Made by a program: the position numbers and the translations under genes | Assembly (NCBI GenBank): GCA_958349055.1 | Contig: CATWBO010000009.1 | Coordinates: forward strand, 1 to 64,000 | Reading direction: 5' to 3' | DNA from: an uncultured bacterium | GTDB taxonomy: Bacteria > Actinomycetota > Coriobacteriia > Coriobacteriales > Coriobacteriaceae | Length of the DNA: 64,000 bases | Shown here: piece by piece, positions 10,112 to 17,699 of the stretch | Layout of the letters: each line of letters starts with the position of its first letter | Numbering within the stretch: the stretch's first letter is position 1 | The notes under the pieces: generated by a model | Databases searched by the model: none | Told to the model about the DNA's origin: nothing | What the model saw: only the letters and a program-made list of their open reading frames with translations

Positions 10112-12889
10112 ATGATTCTCAACGGACCGGGAATTAGCTATACCGAGCCCGACATCGGTGCGGAGTTCGTGCCGCCGCTGCCGGAGCATCCGCGCGAGGC
10201 CATCGTCAAGCTGTGCGAGCACTGCACCAACCGTCTGCTTCATCGCGACGAACTGCTGGGCTACGAGTACTGGTCGTTTGCCGAGGCCGCAACCGATGAG
10301 CAGGCCGAAGTGCTCTGCAAGATGAAGATGCGCCGTCCCTACACGCTGCCTGAGATGGTCAAGCTCACCGGCATGCCCGAGGCCGATATCGAGAAGATGC
10401 TCGACGACATGAGCTACACGGGCTTGCTCGAGTACAACTGGGAAAACCCCGAGCGTGCCAAGCAGTGGGTGCTGCCCATGCTGGTGCCTGGCTCTGCCGA
10501 GTTCCTCAACATGCGCGTGAGCCAGCTCGAGGAGCACCCGGTCTACGCCAAGTTCTTTGAGCAGGCGTCCAAGGGGCCGCTGTCCCGCGCCACGCCGATG
10601 GTGCCGCCCGGAGGCGCCGGCATCGGCATGCACGTCATTCCGGTCGAGAAAGCCATCGACGCCACGAGCACCTCGGTGCCCATTGAGCATATCGAGCATT
10701 GGCTCGACAAATACGAGGGCAAGTATGCCGCCAGCACCTGCAGCTGCCGCGCGAGCCGTCGCGTGATGGGCGAGGGCTGCGCCGATGACCCGGCCGACTG
10801 GTGCATTGCCGTGGGCGATATGGCCGACTACGTGGTCGAGACCGACCGTGGCCATTACGTGACCCGCGATGAGGTCTACGACATCCTTCGCCAGGCCGAG
10901 GACAACGGCTTTGTGCACCAGATCACCAATATCGACGGCGAGAACAAGATCTTCGCCATCTGCAACTGCAACGTTAACGTGTGCTACGCCCTGCGTACCT
11001 CGCAGCTGTTCAACACGCCTAACCTGTCGCGCTCGGCCTACGTCGCCAAGGTCGAGAAGGACAAGTGCGTGGCCTGCGGCCGCTGCGTTGAGGTGTGCCC
11101 GGCCGGCGCCGCCAAGCTGGGCCAGAAGCTCTGCAGCAAAAAGGCCGGCGGGCGTGTGCCCGAGTATCCGCGCCAGGAGCTGCCCGATGCCACCAAGTGG
11201 GACCACACCAAGTGGTCGCCCAACTACCGCAACGACAACCGTATCGAGACGCATGAGTCCGGCACCGCGCCCTGCAAGACGGCCTGCCCTGCGCATGTTG
11301 CCGTTCAGGGTTATTTGAAGCTCGCGGCCCAGGGCCGCTATGACGAGGCCCTTGCGCTCATCAAGCGCGAGAACCCGCTGCCCGCTATCTGCGGCCGCGT
11401 GTGCAACCGCCGCTGCGAGGACGCTTGCACCCGCGGTCGCGTGGACGCCGCCGTGGCCATCGATGAGGTCAAGAAGTTCATCGCCCAGCGCGATCTGGAT
11501 GCCGCGACCCGCTATGTCCCGCCTGTGGTGACTCCGACGCGCGTCGGCGGCTTCGATCAGAAGATCGCCATCATCGGCGCCGGTCCGGCTGGTCTGTCCT
11601 GCGCCTTCTACCTGGCCGAGAAGGGCTACAAGCCCGTCGTGTTCGAGAAGAACGAGCGCCCGGGCGGCATGCTCACCTACGGTATTCCCAGCTTTAAGCT
11701 GCAGAAGGATGTTATCGAGGCCGAGGTCGAGGTCATCCGCCTGATGGGCGCCGAGTTCCGCTACGGCGTGGAGGTCGGCCGCGATGTGACGCTCGACGAG
11801 CTGCGCGCGCAGGGCTTTAAGGCCTTCTACGTGGCCATTGGCTGCCAGGGCGGCCGCCTTGCCGGTATTCCGGGCGAGGATGCCGAGGACGTGACCGTTG
11901 CCGTCGACTTCTTGCGCGAGGTCAACGGCGGCAAGGTCGACGCGCTGCCCGGCCGCACCATCGTGGTGGGCGGCGGCAACGTTGCCATCGACGTGGCCCG
12001 CAACGCCTGCCGTCTGGGTTCCGAGCACGTTGAGATGTTCTGCCTGGAGAGCGAGGCCCAGATGCCCGCCAGCGAGGAAGAGCGTCGCGAGGCCGTCGAG
12101 GACGGCGCACACATCAGCTGCGGTTGGGGTCCCAAGGAGGTCCATCTGGACGAGGCCGGTCGCGTGTGCGGCATTACCTTCAAGCGCTGCACGCGTGTCA
12201 CGGACGACGAGGGCCGTTTTGCGCCCGAGTACGATGAGAACGACCTGCGTCGCGTGGATGCCGACCGCGTGGTCATGTCGATCGGTCAGTCCATTGTGTG
12301 GGGCGACCTGTTGGCTGGCTCCAAGGTTGAGCTTGGTCGCGGCCAGGGTGCTCTCGCCGATCCCCAGACCTATCAGACCGCCGAGCCCGACATCTTTGTG
12401 GGCGGCGACGTCTATACCGGCCCGAGCTTTGCCATCGATGCCATCGCAGCTGGCCACGAGGCCGCCGTGTCCATCCATCGCTTTGTGCAGCCGGGCTCTA
12501 CGCTCACCATCGGCCGCAACCAGCGCCGCTACACCGCGCTCGACCGCGACGATGTCGTGATTGAGAGCTATGACAACGCGAGCCGCGAGGTTGCGCGCGT
12601 GGACCGCGAGCGCGAGAAGGCTGCGCCGTTTAGCGAGTATGTCGAGACCTTTACCGAAGAGCAGGTGCGCACCGAGACCGCCCGCTGCCTGGGCTGCGGC
12701 GCCTCGATCGTCGACCCCAACAAGTGCATCGGCTGCGGCCTGTGCACCACCAAGTGTGCGTTTGACGCCATTCATCTGGATCGCGATCGCCCCGAGTGCT
12801 CCACCATGGTCAAATACGAGCAAAAGCTCCCGAGCCTCGGCAAGTACGCTCTAAAGCGTGCGATTAAGATCAAATTTGGGAAAAAGTAA
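10112..12889 (+). CDS. Fe-S/FAD oxidoreductase, GltD-like, with added Fe-S domains
   Basis: 925 residues in four parts. An N-terminal cysteine-rich domain carries CSCRASRRVMGEGC and, later, CNCNVNVC motifs. A ferredoxin domain with CVACGRCVEVCP lies near residue 317. A GltD-type core follows from about 380: the Fer4_20 cysteines (CKTACPAH, CGRVCNRRCEDAC), the FAD motif GAGPAG near 486 and the NAD(P) motif GGGNVAIDVA near 618. A C-terminal ferredoxin (CIGCGLCTTKC) lies near 871. The core resembles glutamate synthase small subunit and NfnB, which pass electrons between NAD(P)H and Fe-S carriers. No glutamate synthase large subunit is present, so this is probably a stand-alone NAD(P)H:acceptor enzyme. 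The start follows GAAGGGACAAC; the frame is open upstream but crosses the operators. Control by the adjacent TetR protein is likely. Confidence 0.88.
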   Translation: MILNGPGISYTEPDIGAEFVPPLPEHPREAIVKLCEHCTNRLLHRDELLGYEYWSFAEAATDEQAEVLCKMKMRRPYTLPEMVKLTGMPEADIEKMLDDMSYTGLLEYNWENPERAKQWVLPMLVPGSAEFLNMRVSQLEEHPVYAKFFEQASKGPLSRATPMVPPGGAGIGMHVIPVEKAIDATSTSVPIEHIEHWLDKYEGKYAASTCSCRASRRVMGEGCADDPADWCIAVGDMADYVVETDRGHYVTRDEVYDILRQAEDNGFVHQITNIDGENKIFAICNCNVNVCYALRTSQLFNTPNLSRSAYVAKVEKDKCVACGRCVEVCPAGAAKLGQKLCSKKAGGRVPEYPRQELPDATKWDHTKWSPNYRNDNRIETHESGTAPCKTACPAHVAVQGYLKLAAQGRYDEALALIKRENPLPAICGRVCNRRCEDACTRGRVDAAVAIDEVKKFIAQRDLDAATRYVPPVVTPTRVGGFDQKIAIIGAGPAGLSCAFYLAEKGYKPVVFEKNERPGGMLTYGIPSFKLQKDVIEAEVEVIRLMGAEFRYGVEVGRDVTLDELRAQGFKAFYVAIGCQGGRLAGIPGEDAEDVTVAVDFLREVNGGKVDALPGRTIVVGGGNVAIDVARNACRLGSEHVEMFCLESEAQMPASEEERREAVEDGAHISCGWGPKEVHLDEAGRVCGITFKRCTRVTDDEGRFAPEYDENDLRRVDADRVVMSIGQSIVWGDLLAGSKVELGRGQGALADPQTYQTAEPDIFVGGDVYTGPSFAIDAIAAGHEAAVSIHRFVQPGSTLTIGRNQRRYTALDRDDVVIESYDNASREVARVDREREKAAPFSEYVETFTEEQVRTETARCLGCGASIVDPNKCIGCGLCTTKCAFDAIHLDRDRPECSTMVKYEQKLPSLGKYALKRAIKIKFGKK

Positions 12890-12935
12890 GAAACGAAACA
12901 AGCAGGAGAACGGCGCAGAGAGCGGTTGGACAGCG

Positions 12936-13036
12936 AGCGAGTCCCAGGCGTGGCGAGGTGCCTTGAAAGAGGAGGGCATAGGGCTTTTGCCCATGCCCGA
13001 CGATTGAAAGGCAGATCGCCACGCCTGGGGCTCGCG
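12936..13036. repeat. Nested inverted repeat between flavoprotein gene and hypA
   Basis: An outer arm of about 27 nt (CCCAGGCGTGGCGA at its core) pairs with 13010-13036 with a few mismatches. Inside, GGGCATAGGGC is followed by GCCCATGCCC, forming a second stem. It fills most of the 191-bp gap, has no T-tract, and so looks like a structured spacer or repeat rather than a plain terminator. Confidence 0.6.
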
Positions 13037-13080
13037 CAGCGTCAAGCCGACCGCCGTTCGTTAGAACGGCGGAAGAAAAA

Positions 13081-13509
13081 GTGCACGAGCTCGGAATCGT
13101 TTACCACATCATTCGCGATGTCGAGAATGTGGCGCGCGCCAATGGCGTGGGCCGCGTCTCGAGCGTGACGCTGCTGCTGGGCGAGGTCTCGGGCGTCGTT
13201 CCCGATTTGCTGCTCGACGCTTGGCGCTGGGCGGCAGATAAAAAGCCAATCACCGAGGGCGCGGAGCTTATCGTGGAGCCTGTCAACGCCGTGACGCATT
13301 GCGAGGCATGCGGCCGTGACTATGCGACGGTCGACTACGGCAAGACCTGCCCCCATTGCGGCAGCGGCGAGACCTATCTGCTCCAGGGCCAGGAGGTCAT
13401 GATCAAGCAGATCGAGACCCCCGACGAGGACCCGGCAGACGCTGCTCCTGACGGCCTCTCCGACGTCCCCGATGCCGTCGACGCCGCCAACCCTCTCCAC
13501 ATCGCCTAG
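13081..13509 (+). CDS. hypA: HypA-type nickel chaperone
   Basis: Inserts nickel into [NiFe]-hydrogenase or urease precursors. 142 residues. The start must be GTG because it yields the invariant MHE, whose His2 binds nickel. The zinc site is CEACG...CPHCG at about residues 75-97. The protein runs some 25 residues past the usual C-terminus in an acidic, Ala/Asp-rich tail. No hydrogenase or hypBCDEF gene is in this window, so its partners must be elsewhere. It follows the Fe-S flavoprotein gene by 191 bp and may be co-transcribed through the nested hairpin. Confidence 0.92.
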   Translation: MHELGIVYHIIRDVENVARANGVGRVSSVTLLLGEVSGVVPDLLLDAWRWAADKKPITEGAELIVEPVNAVTHCEACGRDYATVDYGKTCPHCGSGETYLLQGQEVMIKQIETPDEDPADAAPDGLSDVPDAVDAANPLHIA

Positions 13510-13519
13510 GATCCCCTAT

Positions 13520-13592
13520 AAGTTGCGGTGAAATAGTTCCTAAATCCAGCCTTCTGGCTCTTAAACAAGAACTATTCCACCGCAACTTTTTT
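13520..13592 (+). terminator. Long-stem terminator after hypA
   Basis: AAGTTGCGGTGAAATAGTTC (13520-13539) pairs with 13569-13588, 19 of 20 positions, and is followed by TTTT. The loop contains TTAAACAAG, also seen in the loop at 17207-17263. Confidence 0.75.
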
Positions 13593-13914
13593 GAGTAGTA
13601 TCGAAGTGCATAAGTCACGCTAATAGTCAAGTTATGTCTGTTTAAACAAAATAGCGGCAGTACAAGCGCATACGCGCTTGCCTAAAATCGATATTAATGA
13701 ACAGCCTGCTTGTATCTGTAAAATGCATGGCTTGATGAGCGACGCCTTGGCGTGTAATGAGTCAAAAAGCAGCAACGTAATCAATTTGTAACAAAACTTG
13801 ACGTTTAAACAAATAATCCAACCTTTTGCAGTTTTAGCTATAATTCCACAAAGCAAACAGGTATACTCCTTTCATGTCGTGTAGGAAATACGTAGACAAA
13901 AAGGAGGTTATGTG
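13593..13914 (+). promoter_or_regulatory. Leader of the mannose-family PTS operon
   Basis: 322 bp without a gene and more AT-rich than the flanks. The 11-mer GTTTAAACAAA occurs twice (13640-13650 and 13803-13813), a possible operator pair. TATAAT (about 13843) and TATACT (13862-13867) are candidate -10 hexamers, but neither has a good -35 at normal spacing. I saw no -24/-12 (sigma-54) promoter. Confidence 0.4.
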
Positions 13915-14904
13915 ATGGTAAGTATTGTTCTTGCTAGCCACGGGGACTTGGCTGCTGGAATCAAGCAGACGGGCTCGATGGTCTTTGGCGATCAGCCGTC
14001 TGTAGCCGTGGTCTCGCTCGAGCCGAGCATGGGCCCCGACGACTTCCGTGCCAAGGTCGAGGAAGCAGTCGCTTCCTTCGAGGACCAGGAGCAGGTGCTC
14101 TTCCTCGTTGATCTGTGGGGCGGCACGCCGTTCAACCAGATCAGCGGGCTCATCGAGGGCCACGATTCCTGGGCTATCGTCACCGGTGTCAACCTGCCTA
14201 TGCTCATCGAGGCATATTCGCAGCGCTTTGACGCAAAGAACACTGCACATGCGATCGCAAAACATCTCGTGACTGAGGCTAAGGCTGGCGTGCGCGTCAA
14301 GCCCGAGTCTCTGGAGCCCGAGGAGAAGAAGCCGGCTGCGGCCGCCGCTGCTCCTGCAGGCGCCATCCCTCCGGGAACGGTCATCGGCGACGGGCACATC
14401 AAGATTGCCCACGTCCGTATCGACACCCGTCTGCTTCATGGCCAGGTGGCCACCACGTGGACCAAGCAGATCAACCCCAACCGCATCATCGTGGTTTCCG
14501 ACGGCGTTGCTCACGACGAGCTCCGCAAGACCATGATCGAGCAGGCTGCCCCTCCGGGAGTCCATGCCAACGTCGTGCCCATCAAGAAGATGGCCGAGGT
14601 CGTCAAGGACACGCGCTTTGGTGACACCAAGGCGATGCTGCTCTTCGAGAACCCGCAGGATCTGCTCAAGGCCATCGAGGCCGGCGTCGACATCAAGGAA
14701 GTCAACATCGGTTCCATGGCCCACTCCAAGGGCAAGGTCGTCGTCACCAACGCCGTCGCTATGGGCGATGACGACGTCAAGACTCTCGAGGCCCTCAAGG
14801 CCAAGGGCGTCAAGTTCGAGGTCCGCAAGGTTCCTTCGGATTCCTCCGAGGATCTCGACGCCATGTTGAAGAAAGCTAAGGCCGAACTGGCCGCTCAAGC
14901 ATAG
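13915..14904 (+). CDS. manX: PTS mannose-family EIIAB component
   Basis: A cytoplasmic phosphotransfer protein passing phosphate from HPr to sugar. 329 residues: EIIA-Man domain (1-130) with the phospho-His9 in ASHGDLAAG and the conserved LWGGTPFNQ; an Ala/Pro/Glu hinge (about 135-155); EIIB-Man domain with phospho-His at about 175 in RLLHGQV. The ATG after AAGGAGG is taken; the GTG one codon earlier is less likely. First gene of a IIAB-IIC-IID operon. The family carries mannose, glucose, glucosamine, sorbose or fructose; the substrate cannot be read from the sequence. Confidence 0.95.
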   Translation: MVSIVLASHGDLAAGIKQTGSMVFGDQPSVAVVSLEPSMGPDDFRAKVEEAVASFEDQEQVLFLVDLWGGTPFNQISGLIEGHDSWAIVTGVNLPMLIEAYSQRFDAKNTAHAIAKHLVTEAKAGVRVKPESLEPEEKKPAAAAAAPAGAIPPGTVIGDGHIKIAHVRIDTRLLHGQVATTWTKQINPNRIIVVSDGVAHDELRKTMIEQAAPPGVHANVVPIKKMAEVVKDTRFGDTKAMLLFENPQDLLKAIEAGVDIKEVNIGSMAHSKGKVVVTNAVAMGDDDVKTLEALKAKGVKFEVRKVPSDSSEDLDAMLKKAKAELAAQA

Positions 14905-14922
14905 TAAAGGAGGGTCCGATAC

Positions 14923-15741
14923 ATGTCTGCAATCACTATTCTGCTTGTTGCGATTGTCGCGTTGCTTGCCGGTATGGAAGGCATTCTGGATGAGTTCCAG
15001 TTCCATCAGCCGCTCGTGGCATGCACGCTTATCGGTCTCGTAACCGGTCACCTTCAGGAGGGTATCCTCCTGGGCGGTTCGCTCCAGATGATGGCCCTTG
15101 GCTGGGCTAACGTCGGTGCCGCCGTCGCGCCTGACGCTGCTCTGGCATCGGTCGCTTCTTCGATCATCATGGTGCTCGCCCTCAACGGCGGCGCTACCGA
15201 TCCGTCGAAGGCCGTTACCGCCGCCATCGCCGTCGCCGTCCCGCTGTCGGTCGCCGGCCTGTTCCTGACCATGATCTGCCGTACTCTGGCTACCGCTATT
15301 GCTCACGCCATGGACGGTTGCGCCGAGAAAGGCGATTTCGCCGGCATCGAGCGCTGGCAGTACGCTGCCATCCTCATGCAGGGCCTTCGTATCGCCATCC
15401 CGGCCGTCCTGCTGTGCATCATCCCGGCCGAGGCCGTTACCAACGCGCTCAACGCTATGCCTGACTGGCTGTCCGGCGGCATGGCTGTCGGCGGCGGCAT
15501 GGTCGCTTCCGTCGGTTACGCCATGGTCATCAACATGATGGCCACCAAGGAGACCTGGCCGTTCTTCATCCTCGGCTTTGTCCTTGCTGCCATCCCTCAG
15601 CTCACGCTGATCGCCCTTGGCCTCATCGGCATCTCCCTTGCCCTTATCTACCTTGGCCTTAAGGATCTGGCCAAGCAGGGTGGCGGCATGGGCGGTGGCT
15701 CCGGCGACCCGCTCGGCGACATTCTGAACGATTACGAGTAG
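14923..15741 (+). CDS. manY: PTS mannose-family EIIC component
   Basis: A membrane channel subunit that binds and moves the sugar together with IID. 272 residues, highly hydrophobic with several transmembrane segments, and the family signature near LVTGHLQEGILLGGSLQMMA. The start follows AAAGGAGGG. It lies 18 nt after the IIAB stop. Confidence 0.95.
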   Translation: MSAITILLVAIVALLAGMEGILDEFQFHQPLVACTLIGLVTGHLQEGILLGGSLQMMALGWANVGAAVAPDAALASVASSIIMVLALNGGATDPSKAVTAAIAVAVPLSVAGLFLTMICRTLATAIAHAMDGCAEKGDFAGIERWQYAAILMQGLRIAIPAVLLCIIPAEAVTNALNAMPDWLSGGMAVGGGMVASVGYAMVINMMATKETWPFFILGFVLAAIPQLTLIALGLIGISLALIYLGLKDLAKQGGGMGGGSGDPLGDILNDYE

Positions 15742-15757
15742 GAGGGGAGTGATACAT

Positions 15758-16678
15758 ATGGCAGAGAACAAGATTCAGCTTACCAAGGCTGACCGCAAGA
15801 AGGTTTGCTTCCGTCATCAGTTCCTTCAGGGCTCGTGGAACTACGAGCGTATGCAGAATGGCGGCTGGTGCTTCGCAATGATCCCTGCGATCAAGAAGCT
15901 CTACACCAGCAAGGATGACCAGATTGCCGCTCTTAAGCGCCACCTGGAGTTCTATAACACCCACCCCTATGTTTCCGCCCCCGTCATTGGCGTTACCCTC
16001 GCTCTTGAGGAGGAGCGCGCCAACGGTGCTCCGATTGACGACGTCGCCATCCAGGGCGTTAAGGTCGGTATGATGGGCCCGCTCGCCGGCGTCGGCGACC
16101 CCGCCTTCTGGTTCACCCTTCGCCCGATTCTGGGCGCTCTGGGTGCTTCCATGGCCCTGTCCGGCAGCATTGCCGGCCCGCTGCTGTTCTTCTTCGCGTG
16201 GAACATCATCCGTTACGCTTTCCTGTGGTACACGCAGGAGTTTGGCTACAAGGTCGGCTCCTCCATCGCCAAGGACCTCTCCGGCGGTCTGATGGGCAAG
16301 GTCACCGAGGGCGCTTCCATCCTGGGTATGTTCATCATCGGTGCCCTGGTCGAGCGCTGGGTGTCCATCTCCTTCACCCCGGTCGTCTCCAAGGTCACGC
16401 AGTCTGCCGGCGCTTTCATTGACTGGGCCAACCTGCCTTCCGGTTCCGAGGGCGTCAAGGAAGCGCTGACGATGTACAACTCCGTCGGTGCTACCGCCCT
16501 TGATCAGGTGAAGGTCACCACGCTTCAGGCCAACCTCGATCAGCTCATCCCCGGCCTTGCCGCCGTGTGCCTGACGCTTCTGGTCTGCAAGCTCCTCAAG
16601 AAGAAGGTCAGCCCGATTGTCATCATCCTGGCTCTCTTCGCCGTCGGTATCATCGGTCGCGTCTGCGGCTTCATGTAA
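15758..16678 (+). CDS. manZ: PTS mannose-family EIID component
   Basis: The second membrane subunit of the splinter-family permease. 306 residues with the typical RHQFLQGSWNYERMQNGGW opening and C-terminal hydrophobic helices. The ATG was chosen because GGAGGGG lies 10 nt upstream; a GTG three codons earlier overlaps this site. It ends the operon, followed by a hairpin that overlaps the manO promoter. Confidence 0.95.
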   Translation: MAENKIQLTKADRKKVCFRHQFLQGSWNYERMQNGGWCFAMIPAIKKLYTSKDDQIAALKRHLEFYNTHPYVSAPVIGVTLALEEERANGAPIDDVAIQGVKVGMMGPLAGVGDPAFWFTLRPILGALGASMALSGSIAGPLLFFFAWNIIRYAFLWYTQEFGYKVGSSIAKDLSGGLMGKVTEGASILGMFIIGALVERWVSISFTPVVSKVTQSAGAFIDWANLPSGSEGVKEALTMYNSVGATALDQVKVTTLQANLDQLIPGLAAVCLTLLVCKLLKKKVSPIVIILALFAVGIIGRVCGFM

Positions 16679-16728
16679 GCACGCTTCGGCTTAAGACCGA
16701 GGTTTGCTGAACAAGGGCTTTTGAGCCA

Positions 16729-16770
16729 TTGAAACGGACCGCACCCGGTGGGTACACTGGATGCGGTCCG
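16729..16770 (+). promoter_or_regulatory. manO promoter overlapped by a hairpin
   Basis: TTGAAA (16729-16734) and TACACT (16753-16758) are 18 bp apart. The same bases form a 9-bp stem (CGGACCGCA, 16735-16743, with 16762-16770), followed by ATTTGTTTTA. So the end of the IID transcript and the manO promoter share sequence; the hairpin may partly terminate read-through. Confidence 0.6.
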
Positions 16771-16799
16771 ATTTGTTTTATTTGGAGGGCGAGGCGCGC

Positions 16800-17198
16800 A
16801 TGGCGCAATCTCAGAACAGCACGGTCGATCTGGCAACGCCGGCAACCTGCCTGATGGGGCTTACCAGCCACGGCAATGTGATGGTGGGCAACAAGGCATT
16901 CGAGTACTACAACGAGCGCAACCCCGAGGATTATATTCAAATCCCGTGGGACGAGGTCGACTACATCGCGGCCGAGGTTTTGCGCGGCACCAAGAAGATC
17001 ACGCGCTTTGCCATCTTCACCAAGGATAACGGTCACTTTACGTTTTCGACGCGCGACGACAAAGAGACGCTTCGCGCGGTGCGCAAGTACGTAGACGAGG
17101 ATAAACTCGTGCGTTCGCCTGACTTTATCGATGTGACGGCCAAGGGCGCCAAGAGCATCCCCTCCGTCATCAAAAACCTTTTCCACAAAGGCAACTAG
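16800..17198 (+). CDS. manO: ManO-like protein, DUF956
   Basis: 132 residues of the DUF956 family, regularly found after mannose-family PTS genes in Firmicutes and called ManO there; it is thought to influence expression or activity of the PTS. A short beta-rich N-terminal domain (ATCLMGLTSHGNVMVGNKAF) is followed by a helical C-terminus. The start follows TTGGAGGGC; the frame is open upstream to 16761 but without a ribosome site. It lies 121 nt after IID with its own promoter. Confidence 0.88.
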   Translation: MAQSQNSTVDLATPATCLMGLTSHGNVMVGNKAFEYYNERNPEDYIQIPWDEVDYIAAEVLRGTKKITRFAIFTKDNGHFTFSTRDDKETLRAVRKYVDEDKLVRSPDFIDVTAKGAKSIPSVIKNLFHKGN

Positions 17199-17206
17199 TC
17201 GTTGGG

Positions 17207-17263
17207 TAGTCATCTGCGACGTTCTTAAACAAGTAGTCATTGAAAGAACGTCGCAGATGACTA
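17207..17263 (+). terminator. 20-bp perfect inverted repeat after manO
   Basis: TAGTCATCTGCGACGTTCTT (17207-17226) pairs exactly with 17244-17263 across a 17-nt loop containing TAAACAAG. No clear T-tract follows. It is a terminator or one of the long-stem intergenic repeats; GACGTTCTTAAAC recurs at about 52567. Confidence 0.6.
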
Positions 17264-17324
17264 TCTCGAAGAGCGGCTATGCGCTGCATGGTGGTGGCGC
17301 AAATCTGCTACACTAATACAACAT

Positions 17325-17400
17325 GCCTCCGTAGCTCAGGGGATAGAGCACCGCTCTCCTAAAGCGGGTGTCGACGGTTCGAATCCGCCCGGGGGCACCA
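17325..17400 (+). tRNA. tRNA-Arg (CCT)
   Basis: 76 nt with all four arms. The acceptor stem GCCTCCG pairs with CGGGGGC, the anticodon loop CTCCTAA gives anticodon CCT (17358-17360), the T-arm contains GGTTCGAATCC, and CCA is encoded. It decodes AGG. A TACACT -10 lies about 15 nt upstream. Confidence 0.96.
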
Positions 17401-17410
17401 GAGATTTGCC

Positions 17411-17443
17411 GAGCCCGGTACCACCACGGTGCCGGGCTCTTCT
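17411..17443 (+). terminator. tRNA-Arg terminator
   Basis: GAGCCCGGTACC pairs with GGTGCCGGGCTC (one G-T pair), followed by TTCT. It is duplicated about 129 bp downstream. Confidence 0.65.
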
Positions 17444-17506
17444 GGTCTAAAGGCCGGATTCGGGCCGTCGACACCCGCGTCACTCATTTCCCCGCGGGGG
17501 GGGATT

Positions 17507-17582
17507 TTCGAATCCGCCCGGGGGCACCAGAGGAATATCGAGCCCGGTACCGCTACGGTGCCGGGCTCTTCTGGTTTAAAGG
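17507..17582 (+). repeat. Duplicated 3' end of tRNA-Arg with its terminator
   Basis: This 76-bp stretch repeats 17378-17453 with 8 mismatches: the T-arm and acceptor end (TTCGAATCCGCCCGGGGGCA), the encoded CCA, and the terminator hairpin. Just before it (17468-17481), a 14-nt piece of the tRNA variable/T-arm region is present in inverted orientation. A tRNA 3' end repeated in direct orientation is the usual footprint of integration at an att site; no integrase is nearby, so it is a scar or a local duplication. Confidence 0.8.
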
Positions 17583-17616
17583 TATGCCGTGGTTTTCGCT
17601 ACTTCAGATGAAGAAA

Positions 17617-17647
17617 GCGCCCGTTTGCAGGGGGAGCAAACGGGCGC
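17617..17647 (-). terminator. Terminator of the kinase-FHA-PBP operon
   Basis: On the minus strand GCGCCCGTTTGC pairs exactly with its complement across a short loop and is followed by TTTCTT, 53 nt after the PASTA kinase stop. Confidence 0.8.
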
Positions 17648-17699
17648 AATTGAGCGAATGTATTTGCATCATCAGCCGCTGTGGGCAACGTCTTGATGA

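Noticed and set aside
9998..12823. 941-codon minus-strand frame opposite the Fe-S flavoprotein gene
   Set aside because: Same shadow effect; the plus-strand protein has intact cofactor motifs throughout.
13593..13914. Sigma-54 promoter for the mannose PTS operon
   Set aside because: No TGGCAC-N5-TTGC-like pair; no LevR-type activator gene is near.
13834..15771. 645-codon minus-strand frame opposite the mannose PTS genes
   Set aside because: Covers two certain genes on the plus strand and has no recognisable domain.
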